A model generated the notes under the pieces. The model was not told where the DNA came from. It saw only the letters and a list, made by a program, of their open reading frames with translations, and searched no databases. The translations under genes and the position numbers were made by a program. DNA of 64,000 nt from Sulfurospirillum diekertiae (GTDB lineage Bacteria; Campylobacterota; Campylobacteria; Campylobacterales; Sulfurospirillaceae): positions 62,001 through 126,000 of the forward strand of contig NZ_CP023275.1 in NCBI RefSeq assembly GCF_002309535.1, read 5' to 3'. Below are positions 1 to 11,680 of this stretch, one piece after another. Position 1 is the first letter of the stretch. The number at the start of each line of letters is the position of its first letter.

Positions 1-110
1 TATCAAAGGTACTTAAAGGCGAGCGAAGTTTAACAGTTGATATGATACGAAAGCTTCATGATCAATTTAAAATTCCATTCGAAAGTCTATTTGGTAGAGT
101 TGCAAGTTAA
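1..110 (+). CDS. C-terminal end of an XRE/HigA-like antitoxin (5' truncated by window edge)
   Basis: The reading frame is open from the window edge and stops with TAA at 108-110. Its last 36 or so residues include VLKGERSLTVDMIRKLHDQF followed by KIPFESLFGRVAS, the typical end of HigA/XRE helix-turn-helix antitoxins, where a recognition helix is followed by a short IP.E.L tail. Any partner toxin would lie upstream, outside the window. It converges on a second antitoxin-like gene at 139-414. The family call rests on this short tail only. Confidence 0.55.
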   Translation, partial: SKVLKGERSLTVDMIRKLHDQFKIPFESLFGRVAS

Positions 111-138
111 GAGAATACACACATGTGCGTAAATTTCG

Positions 139-414
139 TTATTTGATTTGTAGAGTAAATCCCATTGCATTCATGACCCTAACAATAGTGCTGAATTCCG
201 GATCAGAACCCTTCTGAAAAGTTTTATCAAGGCTCTCTATATCAAGACCGGTTTCTTTTGAAATTTGTGTCATGCCTTTTACTTTTAAAAGATATCCTAA
301 TGCTCGTAAAAATTCATCTTGATCTCCGCTCTCAAGGACTTGAGATAAATATTCCATTATTGCTTCTTGGCTATCAAGATATTCTGACATATTAAAATCT
401 GTTAATTTTTGCAT
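139..414 (-). CDS. putative addiction-module antidote protein (HI1420-like), apparently orphan
   Basis: A 91-residue protein with an N-terminal segment (DFNMSEYLDSQEAIMEYLSQ) and a helix-turn-helix-like core (MTQISKETGLDIESLDKTFQ) ending in the VRVMNAMGFTLQI pattern typical of putative addiction-module antidotes such as Haemophilus HI1420. In that family the RelE-like toxin gene precedes the antidote. Here the 220 bases upstream, before the tRNA-Ser gene, hold no toxin frame. It is either an orphan antitoxin or a regulator recruited from one. The start is the ATG at 412-414, just downstream of an AAGACAAGG-like stretch. Confidence 0.7.
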   Translation of the reverse strand: MQKLTDFNMSEYLDSQEAIMEYLSQVLESGDQDEFLRALGYLLKVKGMTQISKETGLDIESLDKTFQKGSDPEFSTIVRVMNAMGFTLQIK

Positions 415-634
415 TTGAGTGCCTTGTCTTTAATTAAAAAATGTATCCTAAAAGGCATATTTTAGCAAAGAAAATTATAAATTATGGGATGAAAAACACA
501 ACTGAATTGACCGCTAAAAGCTAAGTATGTTTTTGTGGTTGTTGGAAATAGGTTGGAAAGAAGCTTTTTTGATTTTTCTTAAATTGCTTTAGAGTATCGA
601 TAAAATAGGAGTTTTAAAAGAGTTTAAGGATTAG

Positions 635-722
635 TGGCCGGGAGAGAGGGATTTGAACCCCCGGAGGTATTACCCTCAACGGTTTTCAAGACCGCCGCAT
701 TAAGCCGCTCTGCCATCTCCCG
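635..722 (-). tRNA. tRNA-Ser (anticodon TGA)
   Basis: On the minus strand the molecule starts CGGGAGATGG and ends TCTCCCGGCCA; the acceptor arms pair perfectly. The anticodon loop reads CTTGAAA, giving anticodon TGA. The long variable arm (GAGGGTAATACCTC) is the class II arm of serine tRNAs, and GGTTCAAATCC is the T loop. CCA is encoded. It is the last gene of a four-tRNA minus-strand operon. Confidence 0.97.
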
Positions 723-756
723 ACAGAAAGTTTGTAGATGATATATGATATCAAGG

Positions 757-830
757 TGGAGGCGACACCCGGATTTGAACCGGGGATCAAGGCTTTGCAG
801 GCCCATGCCTTACCGCTTGGCTATATCGCC
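757..830 (-). tRNA. tRNA-Cys (anticodon GCA)
   Basis: The minus strand starts GGCGATATAG and ends GTGTCGCCTCCA, with a matching 7-bp acceptor stem. The anticodon loop CTGCAAA gives GCA. The T loop GGTTCAAATCC and an encoded CCA are present. It lies between tRNA-Leu and tRNA-Ser. Confidence 0.97.
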
Positions 831-852
831 ACCGTATTTCTCTATATAGAGG

Positions 853-939
853 TGGTGCCCGGAGCCGGATTTGAACCGGCACACCCAAACGGGCGAGGGA
901 TTTTAAGTCCCTTGCGTCTACCAGTTTCGCCATCCGGGC
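853..939 (-). tRNA. tRNA-Leu (anticodon TAA)
   Basis: The minus strand starts GCCCGGATGGCG and ends CTCCGGGCACCA. The anticodon loop CTTAAAA gives TAA, and there is a long class II variable arm (TCGCCCGTTTGGGTGTG region), as expected of tRNA-Leu. CCA is encoded. Confidence 0.97.
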
Positions 940-968
940 AACGCGTTTCTTTTTAAGATTAAACTAAA

Positions 969-1043
<75 letters not shown>

Positions 1044-1061
1044 ATCTAAAAAAGAGTTGAG

Positions 1062-1090
1062 AGTATAGCAGTTTTTTTTCGTAATGTAAA
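1062..1090 (-). promoter_or_regulatory. sigma70 promoter of the tRNA Gly-Leu-Cys-Ser operon
   Basis: On the minus strand, TTTACA (1085-1090) and TATACT (1062-1067) are separated by 17 bases and the -10 is extended (TGCTATACT). It lies 18 bases upstream of tRNA-Gly and points into the cluster. Confidence 0.75.
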
Positions 1091-1137
1091 GTCATTTGCG
1101 TAAAATTATTTACATGTAAGCTTTTTTAGAGCGGTTT

Positions 1138-1165
1138 TGCTATAATTTAAAAAATTTTTTAAGGA
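1138..1165 (+). promoter_or_regulatory. extended -10 promoter and Shine-Dalgarno of ilvD
   Basis: TGCTATAAT at 1138-1146 is an extended -10 element. AAGGA at 1161-1165 lies 6 bases before the ATG at 1172 and decides that start over the in-frame TTG at 1169. The leader is too short for an attenuator. Confidence 0.65.
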
Positions 1166-1171
1166 ATATTG

Positions 1172-2851
1172 ATGCGAAGTGATCAAGTCAAAAAAGGGTA
1201 TAACAGAGCGCCACATCGAAGTTTATTTCGAGCGACAGGTTTAAAGGACGAAGATTTTAATAAACCATTTATTGGAGTAGCAAACTCTTATATTGATATT
1301 ATTCCAGGTCACTTCTTTTTGCATGAGTATGGTGTTATCATTAAAGATGAGATTCGTAAGAATGGTTGTGTACCGTTTGAATTTAATACGATTGGCGTGG
1401 ATGACGGTATAGCAATGGGACATGATGGTATGCTCTACTCACTTCCAAGCCGTGAGCTGATCGCCAATTCGATTGAGACAATGATGAATGCGCACATGTT
1501 AGATGCGATGATTTGTATTCCTAACTGTGACAAAATCGTTCCGGGAATGATTATGGGCGCACTTCGTGTTAATGTTCCAACGGTGTTTGTGAGTGGTGGA
1601 CCGATGAAAAAAGGTTATACGAAAGAGGGAGCACCTCTTGATTTGAACTCTGCCTTTGAAGCTGTTGGTAAGTTTGAAAAAGGGGATATTACCGAATCGG
1701 AACTGACGGATATTGAGTGCAATGCTTGTCCAAGTGGTGGTAGTTGTTCTGGTATGTTTACAGCCAACAGTATGAATACACTCATGGAAGCAATGGGTAT
1801 TGCTCTTCCTGGGAATGGAACAATCCCTGCTTTGACACCTGAACGTGAAGTTCTTTTACGTGCAGCAGCAAAACGAATTTGTGAAATTGCCGTTGATGAT
1901 CGTTTTAAACTTAGAAATATCTTGAATGAAAAAGCTGTGCGTAATGCGTTTGCGATCGATATGGCAATGGGTGGAAGTTCCAATACAGTTTTGCACATGT
2001 TGGCTATTGCTAAAGAAGCTGGCGTTAATTTTGCGATTAAAGATATTAATGAAATTAGTAAAAACGTTTCCCATATTGCTAAAATTTCTCCTTCTCTATC
2101 AACGGTTCATATGGAAGACATCAACCGTGCTGGTGGCATGAATGCAGTTATGAAAGAGGTTAGTCGACGCGATAATGGCATTTTATATTTAGATAATTTA
2201 ACAGTGACGGGCGAAACTGTTGGTGAGCGCATTGCTAATGCAGAAATTAAAGATACTGCCATCATTCATACCCTTGAAAATCCTTACTCGAAAGTGGGAG
2301 GGCTTGCAATTTTGTTTGGTAATTTAGCACTAGAAGGTTGCGTTATTAAAACAGCAGGTATTGTGGGTGCTCGCCAATTTATTGGTAAAGCCGTCTGTTT
2401 TGACTCTCAGCAAGAAGCATTAGCAGGCATCGTGGGTGGGAAAGTCACAAAGGGTGATGTTGTCGTTATTCGCTATGAAGGACCTCGTGGCGGTCCCGGT
2501 ATGCAAGAAATGCTCTCCCCTACGAGCTTAATCATGGGTATGGGGCTTGGCGCTGATGTTGCACTGATTACCGATGGACGTTTCTCAGGAGCTACCAGAG
2601 GGCTCAGCATTGGCCATGTAAGCCCAGAGGCAGCTGAGGGCGGTCTTATCGGTCTTCTGCAAGATGGTGATACTATACAGATCGATGTGGATGCCTATAC
2701 GATTGAAGCACTGATTGATGAAGCAGAACTGGCACGTCGTAAAGCGTCATTTAAACCCAAAGTAAAAGCCATTCAAGGAAGTTGGTTGAAGCAATACCGC
2801 CAACTTGTTACCAATGCAAGTAGTGGTGCTATTTTAAAGACTGATGCTTAA
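1172..2851 (+). CDS. ilvD: dihydroxy-acid dehydratase
   Basis: This 559-residue protein is the Fe-S dehydratase that converts 2,3-dihydroxy-isovalerate and its methylvalerate homologue to the 2-oxo acids in valine/isoleucine synthesis. Family signatures visible are CDKIVPGM near residue 120 and [17 protein letters not shown] near residue 193, which together supply the cluster cysteines, plus [10 protein letters not shown] and TDGRFSG in the C-terminal half. Length is normal for the bacterial enzyme. Its stop overlaps the marC start (TAATG), so the two are probably co-transcribed. Confidence 0.97.
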   Translation: MRSDQVKKGYNRAPHRSLFRATGLKDEDFNKPFIGVANSYIDIIPGHFFLHEYGVIIKDEIRKNGCVPFEFNTIGVDDGIAMGHDGMLYSLPSRELIANSIETMMNAHMLDAMICIPNCDKIVPGMIMGALRVNVPTVFVSGGPMKKGYTKEGAPLDLNSAFEAVGKFEKGDITESELTDIECNACPSGGSCSGMFTANSMNTLMEAMGIALPGNGTIPALTPEREVLLRAAAKRICEIAVDDRFKLRNILNEKAVRNAFAIDMAMGGSSNTVLHMLAIAKEAGVNFAIKDINEISKNVSHIAKISPSLSTVHMEDINRAGGMNAVMKEVSRRDNGILYLDNLTVTGETVGERIANAEIKDTAIIHTLENPYSKVGGLAILFGNLALEGCVIKTAGIVGARQFIGKAVCFDSQQEALAGIVGGKVTKGDVVVIRYEGPRGGPGMQEMLSPTSLIMGMGLGADVALITDGRFSGATRGLSIGHVSPEAAEGGLIGLLQDGDTIQIDVDAYTIEALIDEAELARRKASFKPKVKAIQGSWLKQYRQLVTNASSGAILKTDA

Positions 2852-3489
2852 TGAGTGAATTTTTAAATCTTTTATTACAACATACCATTACAATGATGGC
2901 AATTGTTGATCCTTTAGGAGTGAGTGCTATTATGCTTTCACTCCTACCTCAGAGTACAACCAAAGAGCATATTAATAAGATTGCTTGGAAAGCGACAATG
3001 ACTATCATCGTGGCTTTTTTTGTGGTTTTACTTACGGGTAATTTTTTGCTCAATCTTTTTGGTATTGAAATTGATTCACTTAAAGTAATGGGTGGAATTA
3101 TTTTGTTGCTTACCGCCATTAAAATGGTTCAAGGCTCGATAGAGTCCAAAAATCAAACCGAAGAAGAACGTGAAGAAGCAATCAAAAACGATGAATTTTC
3201 AGTAATTCCTTTAGGTATTCCTATTACTTTCGGTCCTGGTATTTTTGCAACGATCATCATTCTACGTGGGCATAGTGAAGGTATTATTTCTCTTGCAGCA
3301 CTCATTATTGCTTATTTAATTGTAGCTTTAAGTGTGTATCTTGCTTTTAAAAATAGTATCTATATTCGCCATTATTTAGGGATAACTGGGCAAAAAATTG
3401 TCAGTCGTTTAATGGGACTCATCGTAGGAGCGATTGCGGTGCAATTTATTGTGGGTGGCGTGAGTGTCTTGGCAAAACATTATATGTAA
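2851..3489 (+). CDS. MarC family (UPF0056) integral membrane protein
   Basis: A 212-residue hydrophobic protein with about six membrane segments. The MarC signatures IVDPLGVSAIML near the start and PLGIPITFGPGIFATII near residue 120 are clear. The family is of uncertain function in spite of its historical link with multiple antibiotic resistance. It overlaps the ilvD stop by one base, so translation is probably coupled. A second member of the family is at 61333-61938. Confidence 0.9.
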   Translation: MSEFLNLLLQHTITMMAIVDPLGVSAIMLSLLPQSTTKEHINKIAWKATMTIIVAFFVVLLTGNFLLNLFGIEIDSLKVMGGIILLLTAIKMVQGSIESKNQTEEEREEAIKNDEFSVIPLGIPITFGPGIFATIIILRGHSEGIISLAALIIAYLIVALSVYLAFKNSIYIRHYLGITGQKIVSRLMGLIVGAIAVQFIVGGVSVLAKHYM

Positions 3490-3498
3490 GGATTTTTT

Positions 3499-3699
3499 AT
3501 GAATCAAGGTGGTTGGACATGCCCTCATGATGTGGAAGGAATCTGTGATATCATCAAAAAAGAGTGTGATCCTGGAGATCGTGGATGTGTCTTATACGGT
3601 AAAGCAAAATTTTCATCTGAAAGTTCACCTTCAAGTGAAGCATTTGAAAAGCGAATGGAACGTAAAATGCGTGAAATAATGGGAGAAGATACATTATAG
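3499..3699 (+). CDS. small cysteine-rich hypothetical protein
   Basis: A 66-residue protein I do not recognise. It starts at an ATG 9 bases after marC and behind AAGGAT, so it is the third gene of the ilvD transcript. Four cysteines lie at near-regular intervals in the N-terminal half (C8, C16, C23, C30), with His10 between the first two, which would suit metal or cluster binding. A charged helical tail (FEKRMERKMREIMGED) follows a serine-rich linker. There is no signal peptide. Confidence 0.75.
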   Translation: MNQGGWTCPHDVEGICDIIKKECDPGDRGCVLYGKAKFSSESSPSSEAFEKRMERKMREIMGEDTL

Positions 3700-3720
3700 A
3701 GTATCTTCAGGTATCAGATA

Positions 3721-3762
3721 AAAGAAGTCAATTGGTACAATTTTTCAATCGACTTCTTTTAT
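3721..3762 (+). terminator. intrinsic terminator after the ilvD operon
   Basis: AAAGAAGTC (3721-3729) pairs with GACTTCTTT (3751-3759), and the stem continues after one A.C mismatch with ATTG/CAAT. A T-rich run follows the right arm. It is T-rich on both strands, so it may also stop transcription of the small minus-strand gene at 3783-3887. Confidence 0.75.
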
Positions 3763-3782
3763 AAGAATTAACTTTCAGTATA

Positions 3783-3887
3783 TTATAGTGATTGTGTTTG
3801 GGCTAAATAGACAAAGCCTGCAGCAAATAAAACAGCATTTAGAAGAGTCATAGCCAATCCAACTTTTACAATACTTAATTTTTTCAT
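3783..3887 (-). CDS. 34-residue single-span membrane protein
   Basis: A short frame begins at ATG 3887-3885 and ends TAA at 3783-3785. The ATG is preceded by AAAGGAGCTACCAAG, a strong Shine-Dalgarno (AAAGGAG) at good spacing. The product starts MKKLSIVKVG, continues through a hydrophobic stretch (LAMTLLNAVLFAAGFVYLA) and ends QTQSL. The basic N-terminus and single long hydrophobic helix predict a small inner-membrane protein with the N-terminus inside. I recognise no family. The upstream 370 bases are gene-free, so it has room for its own promoter. Confidence 0.55.
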   Translation of the reverse strand: MKKLSIVKVGLAMTLLNAVLFAAGFVYLAQTQSL

Positions 3888-4255
3888 CTTGGTAGCTCCT
3901 TTTTTGTTTTCGGAATTATATATTAACAATACTTAAATAAAAATAAATCAAATAAAAATATTTTCTTTTTATAAAAAATTGGTAACGTTTCTACACTTTA
4001 TTTTTAATTAAATTAATAATACTAAAAATATAAATTAAGTTAAATATAAGTTAATGTCAGATCTTTGTTTATACTCTAAATAATTCTTTTGGGTGACATA
4101 CGGTGAAAACATGGGTTAACGCGGCGCTATGAAATATACATTTTAATGATAATAATATGAAAAAATAAAGCTCATGAAAGATTATTGTAATAGGTCTATA
4201 GTGACACCTCATAGGAAAAAGAGCAAAATTAAGATAAAATTGCACATTTAAAACC
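3888..4255. other. AT-rich spacer between the small membrane gene and galU
   Basis: About 370 bases without a supported gene. It is very AT-rich from 3910 to 4070, contains one GC-richer island around 4090-4130, and ends with a TAAAAT -10-like element (4233-4240) upstream of galU. No riboswitch class was recognised. It probably holds the divergent promoters of galU and of the small minus-strand gene. Confidence 0.5.
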
Positions 4256-4269
4256 TCAGGAGCGATACA

Positions 4270-5139
4270 GTGTCAAGTATCTCAAAATATAGCAAAATTA
4301 ATAGTTTAAAATCTGTAAAAAAGTGTCTTTTCCCTGCAGCGGGTTATGGTACAAGATTCTTACCGGCAACCAAAGCGATGCCAAAAGAGATGTTACCTGT
4401 TCTTACTAAACCGCTGATTCAATATGGTGTTGAAGAAGCAGTCAGTGCTGGTATTGATACCATGGCGATTGTAACAGGTCGTGGTAAAAGAGCTATTGAA
4501 GATCATTTTGATGTCAGTTATGAATTGGAACACCAAATTAAGGGCACATCAAAAGAGAGTTACCTTACTGAAATTAGAAATTTAATTGATAATTGCACCT
4601 TCAGTTATACGAGACAAGTAGAGATGAAAGGTTTGGGTCACGCAATTCTAACGGGTAAAACATTGATTGGCGATGAGCCTTTTGCCGTTATTTTGGCGGA
4701 TGATTTATGTGACAATAACGATGATGATCCTGTTCTTAAACAGATGGTTGAAGTGTATGAAAAATACCGTTGTTGTGTTGTTGCTATTGAAGAAGTGCCT
4801 AAAGAAGATACAAACAAATATGGTGTTATTGATGGCAAAATTGTTGATGGTAATGAGTCAGTTCTTCGTGTCTCAAACATGGTTGAAAAACCAGATCCAA
4901 AAGATGCTCCAACCAATTTAGCCATTATTGGTCGTTATATTTTAACACCTGAGATTTTTGAAGTGATTGAAAATACAAAACCGGGTAAAGGCGGTGAAAT
5001 TCAGATCACCGATGCACTTTTAGAACTCGCGCGTCAAGGCAAAGTTATCGCGTATAAATTTACCGGAAGACGTTTTGACTGTGGCTCTATTGAGGGCTTT
5101 GTTGAAGCAACCAATTACTTCCACGATAAAGCAAAATAA
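4270..5139 (+). CDS. galU: UTP-glucose-1-phosphate uridylyltransferase
   Basis: A 289-residue protein that makes UDP-glucose from UTP and glucose-1-phosphate, feeding lipo-oligosaccharide and glycan synthesis. The nucleotide-binding signature FPAAGYGTRFLPATKAMPKE lies near residue 20, followed by LPVLTKPLIQYGVEEA, ILADDLCD near residue 140 and a FDCGSIEGFVEA tail. The start is GTG at 4270, behind CAGGAG (4256-4261); no better ATG exists. It appears monocistronic, with a possible terminator downstream. Confidence 0.95.
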   Translation: MSSISKYSKINSLKSVKKCLFPAAGYGTRFLPATKAMPKEMLPVLTKPLIQYGVEEAVSAGIDTMAIVTGRGKRAIEDHFDVSYELEHQIKGTSKESYLTEIRNLIDNCTFSYTRQVEMKGLGHAILTGKTLIGDEPFAVILADDLCDNNDDDPVLKQMVEVYEKYRCCVVAIEEVPKEDTNKYGVIDGKIVDGNESVLRVSNMVEKPDPKDAPTNLAIIGRYILTPEIFEVIENTKPGKGGEIQITDALLELARQGKVIAYKFTGRRFDCGSIEGFVEATNYFHDKAK

Positions 5140-5152
5140 CACTTTATAATTT

Positions 5153-5186
5153 TTACATGTAAGCCTCTTAACCCCTCTATAAGGGG
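5153..5186 (+). terminator. possible terminator downstream of galU, with TTACATGTAA palindrome
   Basis: TTACATGTAA (5153-5162) is followed by a short GC hairpin CCCCT (5172-5176) / AGGGG (5182-5186) with loop CTATA and then a T/C-rich run. The stem is only 5 bp, so the terminator call is weak. Confidence 0.4.
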
Positions 5187-5244
5187 CTTATCTCTTCTTT
5201 TGATATTTACATTATCACCTTAAGGATAAACCCTTTATTAGCTT

Positions 5245-5258
5245 ATGTTAGCTATAAT
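5245..5258 (+). promoter_or_regulatory. -10 element of pyrG
   Basis: TATAAT at 5253-5258 lies 32 bases before the chosen pyrG start. No good -35 hexamer is seen. GGAAG at 5283-5287 serves the ATG at 5291. Confidence 0.55.
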
Positions 5259-5269
5259 CTCGCCATTAA

Positions 5270-8503
<3,234 letters not shown>

Positions 8504-8507
<4 letters not shown>

Positions 8508-9163
8508 AATTCACGACCATCTTTTACAGGGACAAAGAGGCAGTTATCTAATGCCTCTTTGCGAATGCCCTCTTCCGTTTTTATAAATCGGGTAATAATT
8601 TGCTTCTCTCCTTTTTCAATAGGAGCTACCAAAATCCCACCTACTTTTAACTGCTCAAAAAGCTTTTGTGGCACTTCAGGTGTGGAAGCTGAAAAAAGGA
8701 TACGATCATAGGGAGCAAATTCTCTCCAGCCATTTTGTCCATCGTCAAAGCGTGTGTGTATGTTAGTAATACCTAATGTTTTAAAGCGTTCACGTGCCTC
8801 TTTAAGCAATCTTTCAATGCGTTCAATGGTAAAGACACGGCGTATAACTTTACTTAAAATAAGCGCTTGGTAACCACTGCCGCAGCCAATTTCCAAAACA
8901 CTATCAGCACCTTTACATGTAAGAGCTTCTGTCATTTTTGCTACGGTTAAAGGCGAGCTAATCCACTGGTTTGCAACAAGGGGTAGTGCATCGAGTTTGT
9001 AAGCGTGCATACTCATGCCTTGTGGGACAAAAAGTTCACGTTCGCTTTGGCAAAAAGCATCATAAACATTCTGACTTATAGGGCAAATTTTAGCAATTTC
9101 GTCTGCCATTTTTTTATGTTTTTGAAAACTAATTTTGGTGTTAAATTGAGCCGTTTGCGGCAT
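8504..9163 (-). CDS. pcm: protein-L-isoaspartate O-methyltransferase
   Basis: A 219-residue SAM-dependent enzyme that starts repair of isoaspartyl damage in proteins. The SAM-binding motif VLEIGCGSGYQAL lies near residue 92; family signatures VANQWISSP and DRILFSASTPEVPQKLFEQL flank it. Length is typical. Its start overlaps the end of the upstream C-N hydrolase gene by 23 bases, so it is probably the last gene of the ribonucleotide reductase transcript. It carries one TTACATGTAA palindrome (8913-8922). Confidence 0.92.
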
Positions 9164-9896
9164 TATGGGTTAATCCTATGTCAAGATATCGTCGTATTTT
9201 TTTGATTTCATGAAAATCAAAGGTATGCATTATTAGGTTATGGTGATCATCACTGGTGACATCACCCAATGGAGAGATGATAGCACTGCTTTTAGCCATG
9301 CTTTCATCGGCACTGTTCGCACAAAGCACATACGCTTGATTGGCAATTGCCAACGCTGTCGTTAACACTTCAAAATGCTTTTTACGAAGTTTGCCCCAGT
9401 AGGCAGGTATTAAAATAAGATCTGCCCCTTTGATCTTTTCCCAAAGACTTGGAAAGCGAAGTTCAAAGCAGATAAGTACAGCAATTTTTATTCCGTTAAT
9501 CTCAACGAAGTTGATTTCTTCGATATTCCCTGCGCTAAAATAGTGTTCTTCTTCGCCTAAGGTAAAAAGTTTTGCTTTTGACTGTGTATAAATAAGTTTC
9601 CCATGATGAAAAAGCTTGAAGTTATTGACATACTTTGTATCAATTTTTTCAATCAATGTAAGCCCATATGTTTTGCCGACAGAGAGTTTAGCAAGTTTTG
9701 AAAGGATGGTGGCAGAAAATTCTGCCGCTTCTTCCATTTTATCGTAGCTGTAGGCACTTAAACAGAGCTCTGGTGCTAATGAGATACTATTTTGAGGTGT
9801 TTGTTCCAAGAGCGCTTGAAGGGTCTCAAAATTCTCTTCAAAGCTTTGACCTTCATAGGCAAATTGTAACGCGCAGAGCATTGGATTAGAAATCAT
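9141..9896 (-). CDS. carbon-nitrogen hydrolase (nitrilase superfamily)
   Basis: A protein of about 251 residues with the Glu-Lys-Cys triad of the nitrilase superfamily: Glu in SLAPELCLSAY, Lys in SKAKLFTLGEEEHYF, and Cys in VLICFELRFPSLW. The last is close to omega-amidase/NIT2-type enzymes, but the substrate cannot be read from sequence. The ATG at 9896 overlaps the nrdB end by 11 bases; a second ATG at 9881 is equally possible. It sits between nrdB and pcm on the same strand, suggesting co-transcription rather than shared function. Confidence 0.85.
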   Translation of the reverse strand: MISNPMLCALQFAYEGQSFEENFETLQALLEQTPQNSISLAPELCLSAYSYDKMEEAAEFSATILSKLAKLSVGKTYGLTLIEKIDTKYVNNFKLFHHGKLIYTQSKAKLFTLGEEEHYFSAGNIEEINFVEINGIKIAVLICFELRFPSLWEKIKGADLILIPAYWGKLRKKHFEVLTTALAIANQAYVLCANSADESMAKSSAIISPLGDVTSDDHHNLIMHTFDFHEIKKIRRYLDIGLTHNAANGSI

Positions 9897-10908
9897 CGAA
9901 TGAGAGACTTCCTTTGCTGTAATTAGAAACATTGCCTTCAAAGAAATTTGTTTTTTGGTCATTAAATTTCGAGAAGTCATCTACCCATTTAATAGGGTGT
10001 TTGGCATTGTAGAGTTTTTCAAAGCCTACTGCCGTTAAACGATCGTCAATCAGATAGTGAATGTACGTCTCAATGATGTCATCCGTAAAGCCCATAATTT
10101 GATTTTTGGTGATGTATTTGCCCCACTCAATTTCAAGATCACCTGCTTTTTGGAACATCTCATAGACTTTGGCTTTAAGCTCAGTGGTAAAAAGTTCTGG
10201 ATATTCTTTTTGAGCTGAATTAATCATGTTTTGAAAGATAAGAAGATGGGTAATTTCATCACGTTGAATAAAGCGAATCATCTGTGCACTTCCTAGCATT
10301 CTTCCAGCCCTTGCTAGTGCATAAATAGCCGTAAAGCCAGAATAAAAGTAGATGCCCTCTAGGATTTGATTGGCAAACATTGCAAGAATAAGTTTTTCAT
10401 CCGTTACATCGCCCGCTAACTCTTCGTAAACACTTGAAATGTAGTCATTTTTGCGACGTAATACCTCATCGTGTTTTTCCATCTCATAAATAAGGTCCGT
10501 GTTGTCGCAAATGGCTTCTGCCATAACGGCATAGGATTTAGAGTGGTTTGCCTCTTCATATGATTGGCGAGAAAGACATGCATTTATCTCAGGTGCTGTG
10601 ATGTAGGGGTTTATGTTGTCGGCTAAGTTGTTAGTTTGAAAGCTATCCATACTAATGAGTTGAGACCAAACGAGATCATACATACGTTTTTCGGCATCTG
10701 TTAAGTTACGGTTATAGTCAATGACATCTTTTGTGGTGTCAACTTCTCTAGGAAACCATGTATTGGCTTCCATCATGTCCCAAAGTTTAAGTGCCCATGA
10801 GTATTTTGCTTTGGTAAAATTTAAAATTCCGTGTGGGTTTCCCCCAAAAATTTTACGATCTTGAAGACTTTCATCTGAGTTGGGGTTGTAGATTTTTTTG
10901 CGCTCCAT
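9886..10908 (-). CDS. nrdB: ribonucleoside-diphosphate reductase, beta subunit (class I)
   Basis: A 340-residue R2 protein that houses the di-iron/tyrosyl radical cofactor. The metal and radical segment SYEEANHSKSYAVMAE shows the Glu-x-x-His ligands with the radical tyrosine four residues after the His. The second ligand set is in FANQILEGIYFYSG and IQRDEITHLLIFQNM. The C-terminus (GSLSFDDF) is the tail expected to dock on NrdA. Unusually, nrdB is separated from nrdA by the class III reductase genes. Confidence 0.95.
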   Translation of the reverse strand: MERKKIYNPNSDESLQDRKIFGGNPHGILNFTKAKYSWALKLWDMMEANTWFPREVDTTKDVIDYNRNLTDAEKRMYDLVWSQLISMDSFQTNNLADNINPYITAPEINACLSRQSYEEANHSKSYAVMAEAICDNTDLIYEMEKHDEVLRRKNDYISSVYEELAGDVTDEKLILAMFANQILEGIYFYSGFTAIYALARAGRMLGSAQMIRFIQRDEITHLLIFQNMINSAQKEYPELFTTELKAKVYEMFQKAGDLEIEWGKYITKNQIMGFTDDIIETYIHYLIDDRLTAVGFEKLYNAKHPIKWVDDFSKFNDQKTNFFEGNVSNYSKGSLSFDDF

Positions 10909-10945
10909 TGACGTTCCTAATACAATAATATCTAAAAAGATTGTA

Positions 10946-11680
10946 TCAAAAATTTCTTAATTCTATAGGTATGAGAGGGCTGAGCTGGCTCAAATTAAAC
11001 TGATTTTGTTGCATTTTTGTTTCACCCAATGTGGGCTCTACATGTAAATAATTTTGAAGGTAATAGGTTCCGTGATAACCTTTTACATGTAAATCTTTTA
11101 TGATGGTGTTAATGTCTATGGGAGTGAGTAAATCACTATGTAGTGTTGTACGAACCTCAAAGGGAATATCACTTTGAATCAGTATTTTTAAACTCTCTTC
11201 AAAACGTTCACTATGATGGTAATGTGTTAATGTTTCATACTGATCTAATGGAGCTTTATAATCAAGTGCAATGTAATCTACAAGCTTTTTCATAATTAAA
11301 TGTGCTAGTAACTCTGGATGGGAGCCATTAGTGTCGATTTTAATCTTATAATTTAATGCTTTAATCGCTTCGCAGAAGGGTTCAAGATTGGGATAAAGGG
11401 TACACTCTCCACCACTTAATACAACACTATCCAGACGTCCTTGACGGCTTTGTAAAAATTCTAGGGCAGTTTGGAGGCTAATAGTTCCACTGTCTCGTAC
11501 GATTTGAGGATTGTAGCAATAGGGACAAGCCATATTGCATTTGGCAAACCAAAAGATAGACGCTAGATGATGGGGATAATCTAGCGTCGTAAATTTCGTA
11601 ATACTATGAATTGCCTTATCGGCAAGGACATTTTTCAACAAATTGAACGCGCTCTCTGTGCTCGCCAGTTTTTCCAACAT
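10946..11680 (-). CDS. nrdG: anaerobic ribonucleotide reductase activating enzyme (radical SAM)
   Basis: A radical-SAM protein of up to 244 residues that installs the glycyl radical on class III reductase. The CxxxCxxC cluster motif is CNMACPYC near residue 48, preceded by SITKFTTLDYP as in NrdG-like activases; VVLSGGECTLYP is the GGE motif. The ATG at 11680 would overlap the glycyl-radical peptide gene by 65 bases with a weak ribosome-binding site. TTG codons about 13 residues later are alternatives, so the start is uncertain. Two copies of the ACATGTA palindrome lie near its 3' end. Confidence 0.88.
   Translation of the reverse strand: MLEKLASTESAFNLLKNVLADKAIHSITKFTTLDYPHHLASIFWFAKCNMACPYCYNPQIVRDSGTISLQTALEFLQSRQGRLDSVVLSGGECTLYPNLEPFCEAIKALNYKIKIDTNGSHPELLAHLIMKKLVDYIALDYKAPLDQYETLTHYHHSERFEESLKILIQSDIPFEVRTTLHSDLLTPIDINTIIKDLHVKGYHGTYYLQNYLHVEPTLGETKMQQNQFNLSQLSPLIPIELRNF

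Noticed and set aside
624..956. Short frames on both strands between 624 and 956
   Set aside because: They run through tRNA-Ser, tRNA-Cys and tRNA-Leu and carry no protein signature.
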